Assembly: GCA_963931165.1 (NCBI GenBank)
Contig: OZ006985.1
Span: forward strand, 1,302,001 to 1,366,000
Direction of reading: 5' to 3'
Length of the DNA stretch: 64,000 nt
From: Ornithoclostridium sp944380285
Lineage (GTDB): Bacteria > Bacillota > Clostridia > Christensenellales > UBA3700
The notes under the pieces are model-generated. The model saw only the letters and a list, made by a program, of their open reading frames with translations, made no database searches and was not told the DNA's origin. Within the stretch, counting starts at the first letter, position 1, and every line of letters begins with the position of its first letter. Shown here in pieces: positions 33,766 through 41,082 of this stretch. A program made the position numbers and the translations under genes.

Positions 33766-35181
33766 ATGGTGGCAATGAGTGTGCTGCAAGAGGAGGCGGC
33801 TTTCACAAAAGACAAATACTTCGACAGTTCGGACAAGTTCTTTGACTCGCCCGTTTGGTTCGGTCTCCTCGTGCTCGGCTGCGCGATCCCGTATTGGTTC
33901 TCGCAATATGCGATAGCGTTCGGCTTTTGTGCGGTCGCGCTCGCCGTCGCGTTGATCTTCACACGCAATACGATGCCGGCGTTCAGCGCGTTCATGATGT
34001 GCACTCTCGCAGTCATCGAGCAATATAAGATCACGACCGAAGAGATCTTCGGCTATGCGTGGGTGCTAATTCCTGTCGCCCCGGCTTTCATCTTCCATAT
34101 CATTCGATATATGCCGCTCAGAGAAAAATATCGCCCGAGCAAGACGTTTTTGCCGCAGGTCGCGGTGACGGTCATGCTGATGATGGGCGGAGCGGGCAGC
34201 ATAAGCGCGGCGATGTATTTCCGCCTTGCGCCGCTTTACTATGTGCTGTTTTTGGGACCGGTGCTGCTCGGCATGATGACGCTGATGCAGAGCGACATAC
34301 CCAAAAAGGGCGAATATATCTCCAAATATCTCGCCAAGACGATGATGGCGGCGGCATTGCTGTTGCTGCTGATGTGGCTGGCGTGCTGCCTCAAAGAGGG
34401 ATTCGGCATACATTTGCCGTACCGCCAATGGAAAAACAACGCGGGCAACTTTATGCTCCTCGCCGCGCCGCTCACCGTGTGGTACGGCATCAAGAAGAAG
34501 TGGGGAGTGGTGTTCATCGGGTTTGCGACCTTCCAGGCGCTGTCCGTCGCGATGTCGGGCTCGCGCGGCTCGACGTTGATGATGGCGGTCGTCTTTCCGC
34601 TTTCGCTGATCGTCTATCTGATCAATGTCAAGGGGTGGCGCAGGCTCGTCGACATGCTGCCCGTCATCATAGCCGCAGTTGCGATGCTCGCCTATTTCTT
34701 GCCCAACGGCGCGGAGAATCTGCTCAAATATATCGAGGACTTCGACATCAACGACAGCAGCGGCAGAGACAACCTCTATGCCGAGGGCTTGAAAAACTTT
34801 TTCGAATATCCCATCTTTGGCACGGGATTGGGCTACCGCAACGACGTCGTCTATCCGCTCAACGACATGGCGATCTTCTGGTACCACAGCACGCCGATCC
34901 AGATCATCGCCTCGATGGGCATTTTCGGCGCGATGGCGTATATCTATCAATTCGTCGTCCGCATGCGCATAGGGTTGAAAAACAGCGCGTTCCACATCTG
35001 CACGCTGCTCGGCTTCCTCGGCTTCGAGGGCTATTCGTGCGTGAACACCGGCGACTTTACGCCGCTGCCGTTCGCGTTCTTTGCGGTGTATGTCTTCCTG
35101 ATCTTGGAGAAGTGCAACGACGACGCAGAGTTTATGAAAAGCGAACAAAAAGAAAACATCTTGAAAGGAATGGAGCGATGA
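33766..35181 (+). CDS. O-antigen ligase/polymerase-like membrane protein
   Basis: A 471-residue protein with about ten to twelve membrane segments. The large loop before the last segments holds DSSGRDNLYAEGLKNFFEYP and FGTGLGYRNDV, the pattern of Wzy/WaaL proteins. An Arg-Gly-Ser motif (MSGSRGSTLMM, about 261) is the usual cytoplasmic-face signature. It probably joins or polymerises surface glycans. ATG 33766 or 33775 may be the start. No glycosyltransferase genes adjoin it. Confidence 0.78.
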   Translation: MVAMSVLQEEAAFTKDKYFDSSDKFFDSPVWFGLLVLGCAIPYWFSQYAIAFGFCAVALAVALIFTRNTMPAFSAFMMCTLAVIEQYKITTEEIFGYAWVLIPVAPAFIFHIIRYMPLREKYRPSKTFLPQVAVTVMLMMGGAGSISAAMYFRLAPLYYVLFLGPVLLGMMTLMQSDIPKKGEYISKYLAKTMMAAALLLLLMWLACCLKEGFGIHLPYRQWKNNAGNFMLLAAPLTVWYGIKKKWGVVFIGFATFQALSVAMSGSRGSTLMMAVVFPLSLIVYLINVKGWRRLVDMLPVIIAAVAMLAYFLPNGAENLLKYIEDFDINDSSGRDNLYAEGLKNFFEYPIFGTGLGYRNDVVYPLNDMAIFWYHSTPIQIIASMGIFGAMAYIYQFVVRMRIGLKNSAFHICTLLGFLGFEGYSCVNTGDFTPLPFAFFAVYVFLILEKCNDDAEFMKSEQKENILKGMER

Positions 35182-35369
35182 AAGAGAAGAGGTTTGAAAA
35201 GGTCTATACCCAAGGCGCGATGCAGGGCGTCGAGATCTGGGTCGATACAGAGACGGGGGTCAATTACATGTTCTGTTTCGGAGGCAACGCGGGCGGACTG
35301 ACGCCGCTGCTCGACAGAGACGGCAAGCCCATCGTCACCGGCAAAGACAAGGACGACCTCGCGTTCTGA
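35178..35369 (+). CDS. DUF6440 family small protein
   Basis: A 63-residue protein starting at ATG 35178, overlapping the previous stop (ATGA). The sequence RFEKVYTQGAMQGVEIWVDT and the later GGLTPLLDRDGKPI match the DUF6440 pattern. The family has no known function. Confidence 0.82.
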   Translation: MKEKRFEKVYTQGAMQGVEIWVDTETGVNYMFCFGGNAGGLTPLLDRDGKPIVTGKDKDDLAF

Positions 35370-35474
35370 GTTCGCGTCGGTCGGCGCGCGCGGACAAAAA
35401 ATTTTCAAGAGTGCGTCAAATTGTTTGACATTTGCTTTGATTTACGCTATCATAGTCAATGCTGTTGCGAATAT

Positions 35475-35557
35475 GCGGTTATGGCGGAATAGGCAGACGC
35501 GTACGTTTGAGGGGCGTATGGGCAACCATCCGGGTTCAAGTCCCGGTAACCGCACCA
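35475..35557 (+). tRNA. tRNA-Leu(GAG), CCA encoded
   Basis: An 83-nt cloverleaf: acceptor GCGGTTA/TAACCGC, anticodon loop TTGAGGG (GAG), a long variable arm, T-arm CCGGGTTCAAGTCCCGG, discriminator A and CCA. Its 3' end is copied in reverse directly downstream and again at 35997-36031. Confidence 0.95.
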
Positions 35558-35610
35558 AAGCGAAGAACGAGCCGGTTGGGCTCGTTCTTCGCTTTGGTGC
35601 GGTTACCGGG
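35542..35610 (+). terminator. 32-bp perfect inverted repeat spanning the tRNA-Leu 3' end
   Basis: The tRNA T-arm and acceptor plus 16 bp of tail (35542-35573) are followed after a 5-nt loop by their exact reverse complement (35579-35610). The hairpin may stop transcription although no T-run follows. It could also compete with tRNA folding in the precursor. Confidence 0.7.
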
Positions 35611-35611
35611 G

Positions 35612-35834
35612 GAGATGACGAGGTCAAATTTGACCTCGTCATCTCAGTGAAATTCGCATTATCGGCGAGTGAAATTCCGCTGAGCGGAGTGAAATGTTTG
35701 CGCGGTGCGCAAACATGAAATGTCGCTGCGCGACGATGAGGCGAATTTTATTTCACGGACGCGCACAGCGCGTCTATTTCACGACCGCAATGAGGTCATT
35801 TCACGAGCGTGAACACCGCGAACGCTCATTTCAC
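35612..35834. repeat. Array of hairpins with GTGAAAT / ATTTCAC linkers
   Basis: A 34-bp perfect palindrome (35612-35645) is followed by hairpins such as CCGCTGAGCGG, GTTTGCGCGGTGCGCAAAC, GTCGCTGCGCGAC, GACGCGCACAGCGCGTC and GACCGCAATGAGGTC. Left-half hairpins are joined by GTGAAAT, right-half ones by its complement ATTTCAC, so the linkers can pair and stack the hairpins into one large structure. No coding potential. Confidence 0.75.
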
Positions 35835-35888
35835 TAAATATACGGGTTGTGTTTGGCAATGTTTTGGTCGCAGTTTTGAAGCACATAT

Positions 35889-36003
35889 CGATGTTTTTCG
35901 CCGCAAGACTTGTCATCGCGCGCGTGTGATGTTATAATGTTACCGGAAAGTTCGGAGAGATCTATGGAAAAGTTCACTCAAATGCTCAACGACGTGGGCT
36001 CGT
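35889..36003. repeat. 115-bp duplication of the mscS promoter and start, left copy
   Basis: It matches 37331-37445 with few changes, including TTGTCA (35910-35915), TATAAT (35933-35938), the ribosome site and the first codons of mscS. Identity ends at GGGCTCGT inside the gene. Confidence 0.85.
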
Positions 36004-36059
36004 TCTTCGCTTTGGTGCGGTTACCGGGACTGCTTAGTGCTCGTCTTTTTTCTTTTTGA
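35964..36059 (+). pseudogene. Truncated mscS start fused to tRNA-Leu-derived DNA
   Basis: The first 13 codons of mscS (MEKFTQMLNDVGS) run into the reverse copy of the tRNA-Leu 3' end (35997-36031) and stop at 36059 inside the 3' end of the opposing EamA gene. Its promoter is intact and would give antisense RNA to the EamA gene. Confidence 0.7.
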
Positions 36060-36939
36060 AAAGAGGTTTGTCTTGAGAAGAGAGCCACGCTCCGATTGCC
36101 ATCATTACAAGCGCGATATAGTAAGTGTAGTGAGGGAATTGACGAAATATCGCAAGCGACAATGCAGTTCCGATGAACGGCGATATCGCATAATATGCGC
36201 TCGTGCGAGCCGCGCCGAGATATCTTTGTGCATACACATAGAAGAAAATGCTCAAACCATATGCAACAAAGCCGACCCCCAGCACGGCGAATACGCTCCA
36301 AAGAGCGGTTATACGCTCGCCCACGGCAAAACCTATGATCAAAGATCCCGCACCCGAAAATATACCTTTCAACATGACGATCTGCATCGGATCTTTTGAA
36401 GAGATCTTTCGAGTGCAATTGTTTTCAAATCCCCAACATATACATGCGGCAAGGATAAACAACGAACCGTAAGAGAATTTCAAACTTGAGATGTCCTCAA
36501 ACGAAAGCAAGGCGCATGAAAGCGTAACGAAGAATATCCCGAGCCAAAGCCGAGGAGCGATCGATTCTTTGAATATCACGAGCGCAATGACAGCCGTTGC
36601 GACAATCTCAAAATTATTCAAAAGAGACGCGTTTGCCGCAGTCGTGGACCTCAATCCGTACAAAAGACAGATTGGAGCGGCGATATCCAAAATTATCATC
36701 ATTATCGTATAGGGGAGCTCTCGCTTCGTGAGTTTTGCGACAGTCTCAAGCGGTTTGCGTACCTTCCGTATCAATGCGATAAAACACATCCCCACACCGG
36801 CGCCTATATACAAAAATCCCGCCATAAGAGTGGAGGGCATGAAGTCGAGCAGGAGTTTTGAAAGGGGAGAATTGATTGCGTAAAGCGCAGCGGCAAGGAC
36901 GGCAAGGAAAATTCCCTTTTTCGAACACGTTTCGCTCAT
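36034..36939 (-). CDS. EamA/DMT-superfamily transporter
   Basis: A 301-residue protein with ten predicted membrane segments in two EamA repeats (AVLAAALYAINSPLSKLLLD near the N-terminus; ILAACICWGFENNCTRKISS at the start of the second). It ends in a Lys-rich cytoplasmic tail. Such proteins export or import small metabolites. It overlaps csoR-like 36936-37199 by four bases (ATGA), so the metal-sensor homologue likely governs it. Confidence 0.85.
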   Translation of the reverse strand: MSETCSKKGIFLAVLAAALYAINSPLSKLLLDFMPSTLMAGFLYIGAGVGMCFIALIRKVRKPLETVAKLTKRELPYTIMMIILDIAAPICLLYGLRSTTAANASLLNNFEIVATAVIALVIFKESIAPRLWLGIFFVTLSCALLSFEDISSLKFSYGSLFILAACICWGFENNCTRKISSKDPMQIVMLKGIFSGAGSLIIGFAVGERITALWSVFAVLGVGFVAYGLSIFFYVYAQRYLGAARTSAYYAISPFIGTALSLAIFRQFPHYTYYIALVMMAIGAWLSSQDKPLFKKKKDEH

Positions 36940-37199
36940 AGCAAACGATCGATCGCCTCTTGCAATTGACGAATCGCGTCATCGTTGCGCTCTTCGACGG
37001 CGTTTTTGACGCAATGTTCCAAATGGTCTTTCAATACGACTTTGCTCGTGCCCACGATTTGAGATTTTACCGCGGACAGTTGTATCAAAATTTCACTGCA
37101 ATCTCTGCCGTCTTCGACCATCTTCTTGATTGCGCCGAGATGACCGATCGCCCTTGACAGCCTGTTCAAAACCGCTTTGGTGTGTTCGTGTTGTGTCAT
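36936..37199 (-). CDS. CsoR-family metal-sensing repressor
   Basis: An 87-residue all-helical protein; ATG 37199 has GAGG seven bases upstream, while ATG 37211 is too close to it. Cys34, His59 and Cys63 have the spacing of the Cu(I) ligands of CsoR (C-x24-H-x3-C). This favours copper sensing over the nickel-sensing RcnR branch. It precedes EamA with a coupled start. The operator at 37212-37228 supports autoregulation. Confidence 0.87.
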   Translation of the reverse strand: MTQHEHTKAVLNRLSRAIGHLGAIKKMVEDGRDCSEILIQLSAVKSQIVGTSKVVLKDHLEHCVKNAVEERNDDAIRQLQEAIDRLL

Positions 37200-37211
37200 A
37201 CCATACCTCAA

Positions 37212-37271
37212 ATCCCCAATAGGGGGATAATAACATTATATAACATGCCCGTGCGTACGTCAAACGAATAG
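37212..37271 (-). promoter_or_regulatory. Promoter and CsoR-type operator
   Basis: On the minus strand TTGACG and TATAAT are 17 bp apart (about 37263-37235). The G/C-tract dyad ATCCCCAATAGGGGGAT (37212-37228) lies between promoter and start codon, as in CsoR/RcnR operators. Confidence 0.65.
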
Positions 37272-37330
37272 GCACGTTCGGTTTATATTTCCGTAATACG
37301 CCGTCCAAATGGCTTGTGTTATATATTCGG

Positions 37331-37445
37331 CGATGTTTTTCGCCGCAAGACTTGTCATCGCGCGCGTGTGATGTTATAATGTTACCATAAAGCTCGGAGA
37401 GATCTATGGAAAAGTTCACTCAAATGCTCAACGACGTGGGCTCGT
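37331..37445. repeat. 115-bp mscS promoter/start duplication, right (functional) copy
   Basis: It contains TTGTCA (37352-37357), TATAAT (37375-37380, 17-bp spacing) and the mscS ribosome site CGGAGAGATCT. The EamA/CsoR cassette lies between this and 35889-36003. Confidence 0.85.
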
Positions 37446-38251
37446 GGCTCACCACTCAGGGGATCAAGGCGGTCTTTGCGATCATCGTACTTTTGATCCT
37501 CTTCAAGGTCACCAACTTCGTCACCAAAAAATTGGCGAAGTTCATGCGCAAGAAGAATTTGGACGAGGCGGTCGTCCGCGTCACCGAGACGTGGTCGCGC
37601 CGCGCGATCAAGTTCATCCTGTTGATCATCTTCGTCGCCTATCTCGGCTTCGAGACGTCCAGCATCACCGCTGCGATCGCGTCTTTGGGCGTGACGATCG
37701 GCCTTGCGTTGCAGGGCTCGCTGTCCAATATCGCGGGCGGCATCGTGCTGCTTGTCACGCATCCTTACCGCGTCGGCGACGAGATCGAGCTGGACGGCAA
37801 CAAGGGCACCGTCGAGGACATCAAGCTGTTCTACACATACATCCGCAAATCGGACAACACCTTGGTGGTCATCCCCAACAGCACCGCCGCGAACGATGAG
37901 ATCATCAACTATACGACAAAGCCGACGCGTCGCGTCGAGCTGATCTTTTCGGTCGCGTATGAGAACGACTTCGAGACCGCAGAGGCGATCATCCTCGAAT
38001 GCGTGAAGGGGCTTGACTATGCGCTCGAAGATCCCGAGCCGTTCGTCGGCGTGGAGGCGCACGCCGCGTCGAGCGTGGACATTGCGGTCAAGTTTTGGGT
38101 GCCGACGGACAAGTATTACGACGCCAAGTATGCGATGCGCGAGGCGGTAAAGCTCGCGTTCGACGCCAACGGCATAGAGATCCCCTATCCGCAATTGCAG
38201 ATCCACACCGCCGCGGACAAGGAAAACAAGACGGAAGCAAAGAAAAAATAA
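37406..38251 (+). CDS. MscS-family small-conductance mechanosensitive channel
   Basis: A 281-residue protein with three N-terminal membrane segments (about 20-40, 68-85, 90-120). The pore-lining helix is Ala/Gly-rich (ASLGVTIGLALQGSLSNIAG). The cytoplasmic beta-domain begins with HPYRVGDEIELDGNKGTVED and VVIPNSTAANDEIINYT. It opens under hypo-osmotic shock. The length is normal for the short MscS type. Confidence 0.92.
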   Translation: MEKFTQMLNDVGSWLTTQGIKAVFAIIVLLILFKVTNFVTKKLAKFMRKKNLDEAVVRVTETWSRRAIKFILLIIFVAYLGFETSSITAAIASLGVTIGLALQGSLSNIAGGIVLLVTHPYRVGDEIELDGNKGTVEDIKLFYTYIRKSDNTLVVIPNSTAANDEIINYTTKPTRRVELIFSVAYENDFETAEAIILECVKGLDYALEDPEPFVGVEAHAASSVDIAVKFWVPTDKYYDAKYAMREAVKLAFDANGIEIPYPQLQIHTAADKENKTEAKKK

Positions 38252-38282
38252 AAATGCGGCACAGCCGTAAAGAGGAGAAAAT

Positions 38283-39434
38283 ATGAGCGCACTTTCCAAA
38301 CGGAAGAAGATAGTCATCACCGCCGTTGCAGCAGTTTTGGTCATCGTGCTTGTCGTCGGCCTGTCCGTCTTCGGCTGGCTGTACGCGTTTGACTATCGCA
38401 AAGACCCCGTCCAAAAGGCGACGAGCGTAACCGTGGACGACGACGGCAAATTGCGCGTGTTGCAATTGACCGATCTTCACCTGACCGCGCCAGCTTGGAA
38501 CGGCAACGATCAACAGACCATCGAGTGGGTCAAGACGGCGATCCGCCTCGCCGATCCCGACGTCGTCGCGGTCACCGGCGACGCGGCCATGGGCATCTAT
38601 TGGTACCGCCAGCGAGACAAGGGCATCGTCGCGATCGCCGAGATCTTTGAAGAGGCGGGCATTCCTTGGATGTACACGCTCGGCAACCACGACGGAGAGT
38701 GGAGCTGGGACACCCAGGCGCTCGTCGGTCAAGAGAACGAGGAGCAGGGCAACGAAGAGCTGCTCGAGATCTTGCAGGGCTACAAGTATTCGCTGATGCA
38801 GAAGGGCGACACCACCGGCACAGGCAACTATGTGATCGACGTCGTCGACAAGGACGGCAACGTCGTCTACGGGCTGATCAACATGGATACGCACGGCAAG
38901 GTCTTCAATGAAGACGGCAGCCGCGGCCCCGGATATATGGGCTTGTCCGCCGATCAGGTGCAGTGGTACGAGCGCGAGGTCAACGCGCTTTGCGAGCGCG
39001 CCGGAAAGCTCGTCAATTCCGCGCTGTTCATGCACGTCCCCCTCTATGAGTATCAGGACGCGCTGGACAACTATCCGCTCTGGGGCAGCTTTACGCAATA
39101 CAGCATCCAAGACCATTGCTATGTGCCCGAGACGAACATCGGCATGTACGACAAGATGGTCGAGCTGAAAAGCACCGACTTCGTCACCGCGGGGCACGAC
39201 CACGACCACAATTTTGCGGTGCTCTATGAGGGCAAAGACCGCGTCAATCAAGACTTTCCGGTCATCTTGCACTATGGCAGGACGTCGGGCGTCGAGGCGT
39301 GGGAGAGACGCATCCCGATCGGCGCGAGCGTCATCGACATCAACGTCAACGCGACGACGACCGAGAGCAGATACAAGATCAGCGTCATCGAGCCGCCCGA
39401 GAGCTTCGTCTACAACGAATATTCCGGCTGGTAA
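38283..39434 (+). CDS. Membrane-anchored metallophosphoesterase
   Basis: A 383-residue protein with one N-terminal membrane anchor (about residues 10-35). The calcineurin-like motifs appear in order: LQLTDLHL (about 61), VVAVTGDAAM (about 96), YTLGNHDGEW (about 132), LFMHVPLYEY (about 245) and VTAGHDHDHNF (about 302). The enzyme part faces outward. This is the PhoD/Icc-like class; the substrate is unknown. Confidence 0.88.
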   Translation: MSALSKRKKIVITAVAAVLVIVLVVGLSVFGWLYAFDYRKDPVQKATSVTVDDDGKLRVLQLTDLHLTAPAWNGNDQQTIEWVKTAIRLADPDVVAVTGDAAMGIYWYRQRDKGIVAIAEIFEEAGIPWMYTLGNHDGEWSWDTQALVGQENEEQGNEELLEILQGYKYSLMQKGDTTGTGNYVIDVVDKDGNVVYGLINMDTHGKVFNEDGSRGPGYMGLSADQVQWYEREVNALCERAGKLVNSALFMHVPLYEYQDALDNYPLWGSFTQYSIQDHCYVPETNIGMYDKMVELKSTDFVTAGHDHDHNFAVLYEGKDRVNQDFPVILHYGRTSGVEAWERRIPIGASVIDINVNATTTESRYKISVIEPPESFVYNEYSGW

Positions 39435-39440
39435 CGCCGC

Positions 39441-39474
39441 AAAAAAACCGCCCCTCCCGCGAGAGGCGGTTTTG
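39441..39474. terminator. Bidirectional intrinsic terminator
   Basis: AAAACCGCC / GGCGGTTTT between convergent phosphoesterase and collagen-like genes. Confidence 0.75.
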
Positions 39475-39481
39475 TTTTGCG

Positions 39482-40723
39482 TCAGGCGGTCAGTTTGACT
39501 GCCGACAACGTCGCGTTTGCCCCTACCGTCGCGGTGTAGCCGCCGGTGTAGGAGGGGAAAGTCAGCGCGAGGTTGAGTTCGTCGCTTTGATTGAGCGTAA
39601 GCACATAGCTGCCCGATATCGGGGTCGCCTGGCTCGCCGCGGCATATACGGTTTGCTGAGTCGACGCCACGGGAGCGTCGTTTTGGAGGACTTGAGCGGT
39701 CACGTTGCCGGCGGTGCTCGGCGAGACGTTGAGCGAGTAGGAGACGAGATAGGTCCCCTGCTGCTGTATCGTAAGAGTGTTCGTCGCCGCGCCCATATTT
39801 TCGTTTGCGCCGGCGGTGTTCAACTCAAGCTCGACCGGGGTGGTAGTGTCGTTGACCGTAGGACTTTGCTCTGCGTTCTGATAGAGCAGACCGTATGCGG
39901 TCGAGATCGCCGGTCCCGTCGGTCCCGTCGGACCTGTCGCGCCTGTCGTGCCTGCCGCCCCTGCGGCACCTTGTGCGCCTTGCGGACCTGTCGGTCCGGT
40001 CGGACCCGTTGCGCCGGTCGCCCCTGTCGCTCCGGTCAAACCCTGTATCCCTTGCGGACCGGTCGGTCCCGTAGGACCCGTCGCGCCCGTCGCGCCTGTC
40101 GCCCCTGCGGCGCCTTGTGCGCCTTGCGGACCTGTCGGTCCGGTCGGACCCGTTGCGCCCGTCGCGCCTGTCGCCCCTGCGGCGCCTTGTGCGCCTTGCG
40201 GACCTGTCGGTCCGGTCGGACCCGTTGCGCCGGTCGCCCCTGTCGCTCCGGTCAAACCCTGTATCCCTTGCGGTCCGGTCGGTCCCGTAGGACCCGTCGC
40301 GCCCGTCGCGCCTGCCGCCCCTGCGGCGCCTTGTGCGCCTTGCGGACCTGTCGGACCGGTCGGTCCAGTAGCGCCGGTCGCGCCTGTCGCTCCGGTCAAA
40401 CCCTGCATCCCTTGCGGTCCGGTCGGTCCCGTAGGTCCCGTCGGTCCTGTCGGACCCGTCGCGCCCGTTCCGCCCGTTCCGGCAGGACCTGTCGGTCCGG
40501 TAGGTCCGATCAAACCCTGTACGCCTTGAAGTCCCTGTACGCCCTGCGGACCGGTCGCGCCCGTAGGTCCGGTCGGTCCTGTCGGACCTGTCGCGCCGGA
40601 AGGACCTCCGGGAGGTCCCATAGGCCCCGTAGGTCCTGTCGGACCGGTCACGATATAATACGGCGGCGCGCTAGAGCCCGTGCGTCTGCCGCAATTGCAA
40701 AAGTTGCATCCCATTCCAAACAT
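39482..40723 (-). CDS. Collagen-like protein with BclA-type C-terminal domain
   Basis: A 413-residue protein. I chose ATG 40723 because AAGGAG lies seven bases upstream; a second ATG two codons earlier is too close. After a Cys-rich head (MFGMGCNFCNCGRR) come about 240 residues of Gly-X-Thr triplets (GPTGPTGP, GATGATGATG, GPQGIQGLTG) in longer near-identical blocks. The C-terminal 135 residues form a beta-sandwich (NTLTIQQQGTYLVSYSLNV) like BclA exosporium proteins. A spore or cell-surface filament is likely. The blocks may vary in number by slippage. Confidence 0.85.
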   Translation of the reverse strand: MFGMGCNFCNCGRRTGSSAPPYYIVTGPTGPTGPMGPPGGPSGATGPTGPTGPTGATGPQGVQGLQGVQGLIGPTGPTGPAGTGGTGATGPTGPTGPTGPTGPQGMQGLTGATGATGATGPTGPTGPQGAQGAAGAAGATGATGPTGPTGPQGIQGLTGATGATGATGPTGPTGPQGAQGAAGATGATGATGPTGPTGPQGAQGAAGATGATGATGPTGPTGPQGIQGLTGATGATGATGPTGPTGPQGAQGAAGAAGTTGATGPTGPTGPAISTAYGLLYQNAEQSPTVNDTTTPVELELNTAGANENMGAATNTLTIQQQGTYLVSYSLNVSPSTAGNVTAQVLQNDAPVASTQQTVYAAASQATPISGSYVLTLNQSDELNLALTFPSYTGGYTATVGANATLSAVKLTA

Positions 40724-40812
40724 CTTCATTCTCCTTGTCGGAAGTTCCGTGGCAGTATATGCCGAGAGGGCGGAATGGGTGAAAAATGAAGATTTTTGGC
40801 ACTGAAAAACAG

Positions 40813-40841
40813 TTGACAAACGATGTTTTCGGGGATAAAAT
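40813..40841 (+). promoter_or_regulatory. thrS promoter
   Basis: TTGACA (40813-40818) and TAAAAT (40836-40841) with 17-bp spacing, upstream of the T-box leader. Confidence 0.75.
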
Positions 40842-40847
40842 GATAGA

Positions 40848-41071
40848 TACGATTGCAGTGCCGATGTCGGCACGCGCAGGGACAAGCGTCCCGTGACGAG
40901 CGTCACAGAGAGCCTCTCCTCGGCTGAAAGAGAGGTACGCGGCGGCGGAAACGTACCACCCGGCGAAAAGCACGTCTTGCCGAACGAATCGGCTCAATGA
41001 GATGCGGCGAAAGCCGTGAAGTAAGGTGGAACCACGCCAAGGCGTCCTTGCATATGCAGGGGCGCCTTTTT
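40848..41071 (+). promoter_or_regulatory. T-box riboswitch controlling thrS
   Basis: The leader has Stem I hairpins with GAGAGCCTCTCC and GGCTGAAAGAGAGG, then the T-box core AAGGTGGAACCACGCC (41023-41038). The terminator AAGGCGTCCTTG...CAGGGGCGCCTTTTTT (41039-41072) follows. Uncharged tRNA-Thr would pair with the T-box and prevent termination. Threonine codons ACC at 40955-40960 are candidate specifiers, but I cannot fix which. Confidence 0.88.
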
Positions 41072-41082
41072 TGGAGGAATAT

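Noticed and set aside
35425..35718. Frames over tRNA-Leu and its hairpin tail
   Set aside because: They cover a tRNA and palindromic DNA; no protein feature is present.
39299..40789. Long plus-strand frames opposite the collagen-like gene (Pro/Cys/Val or Arg/Thr repeats)
   Set aside because: They are mirror images of the Gly-X-Thr repeat; the minus frame has a ribosome site, a folded C-terminal domain and a terminator.
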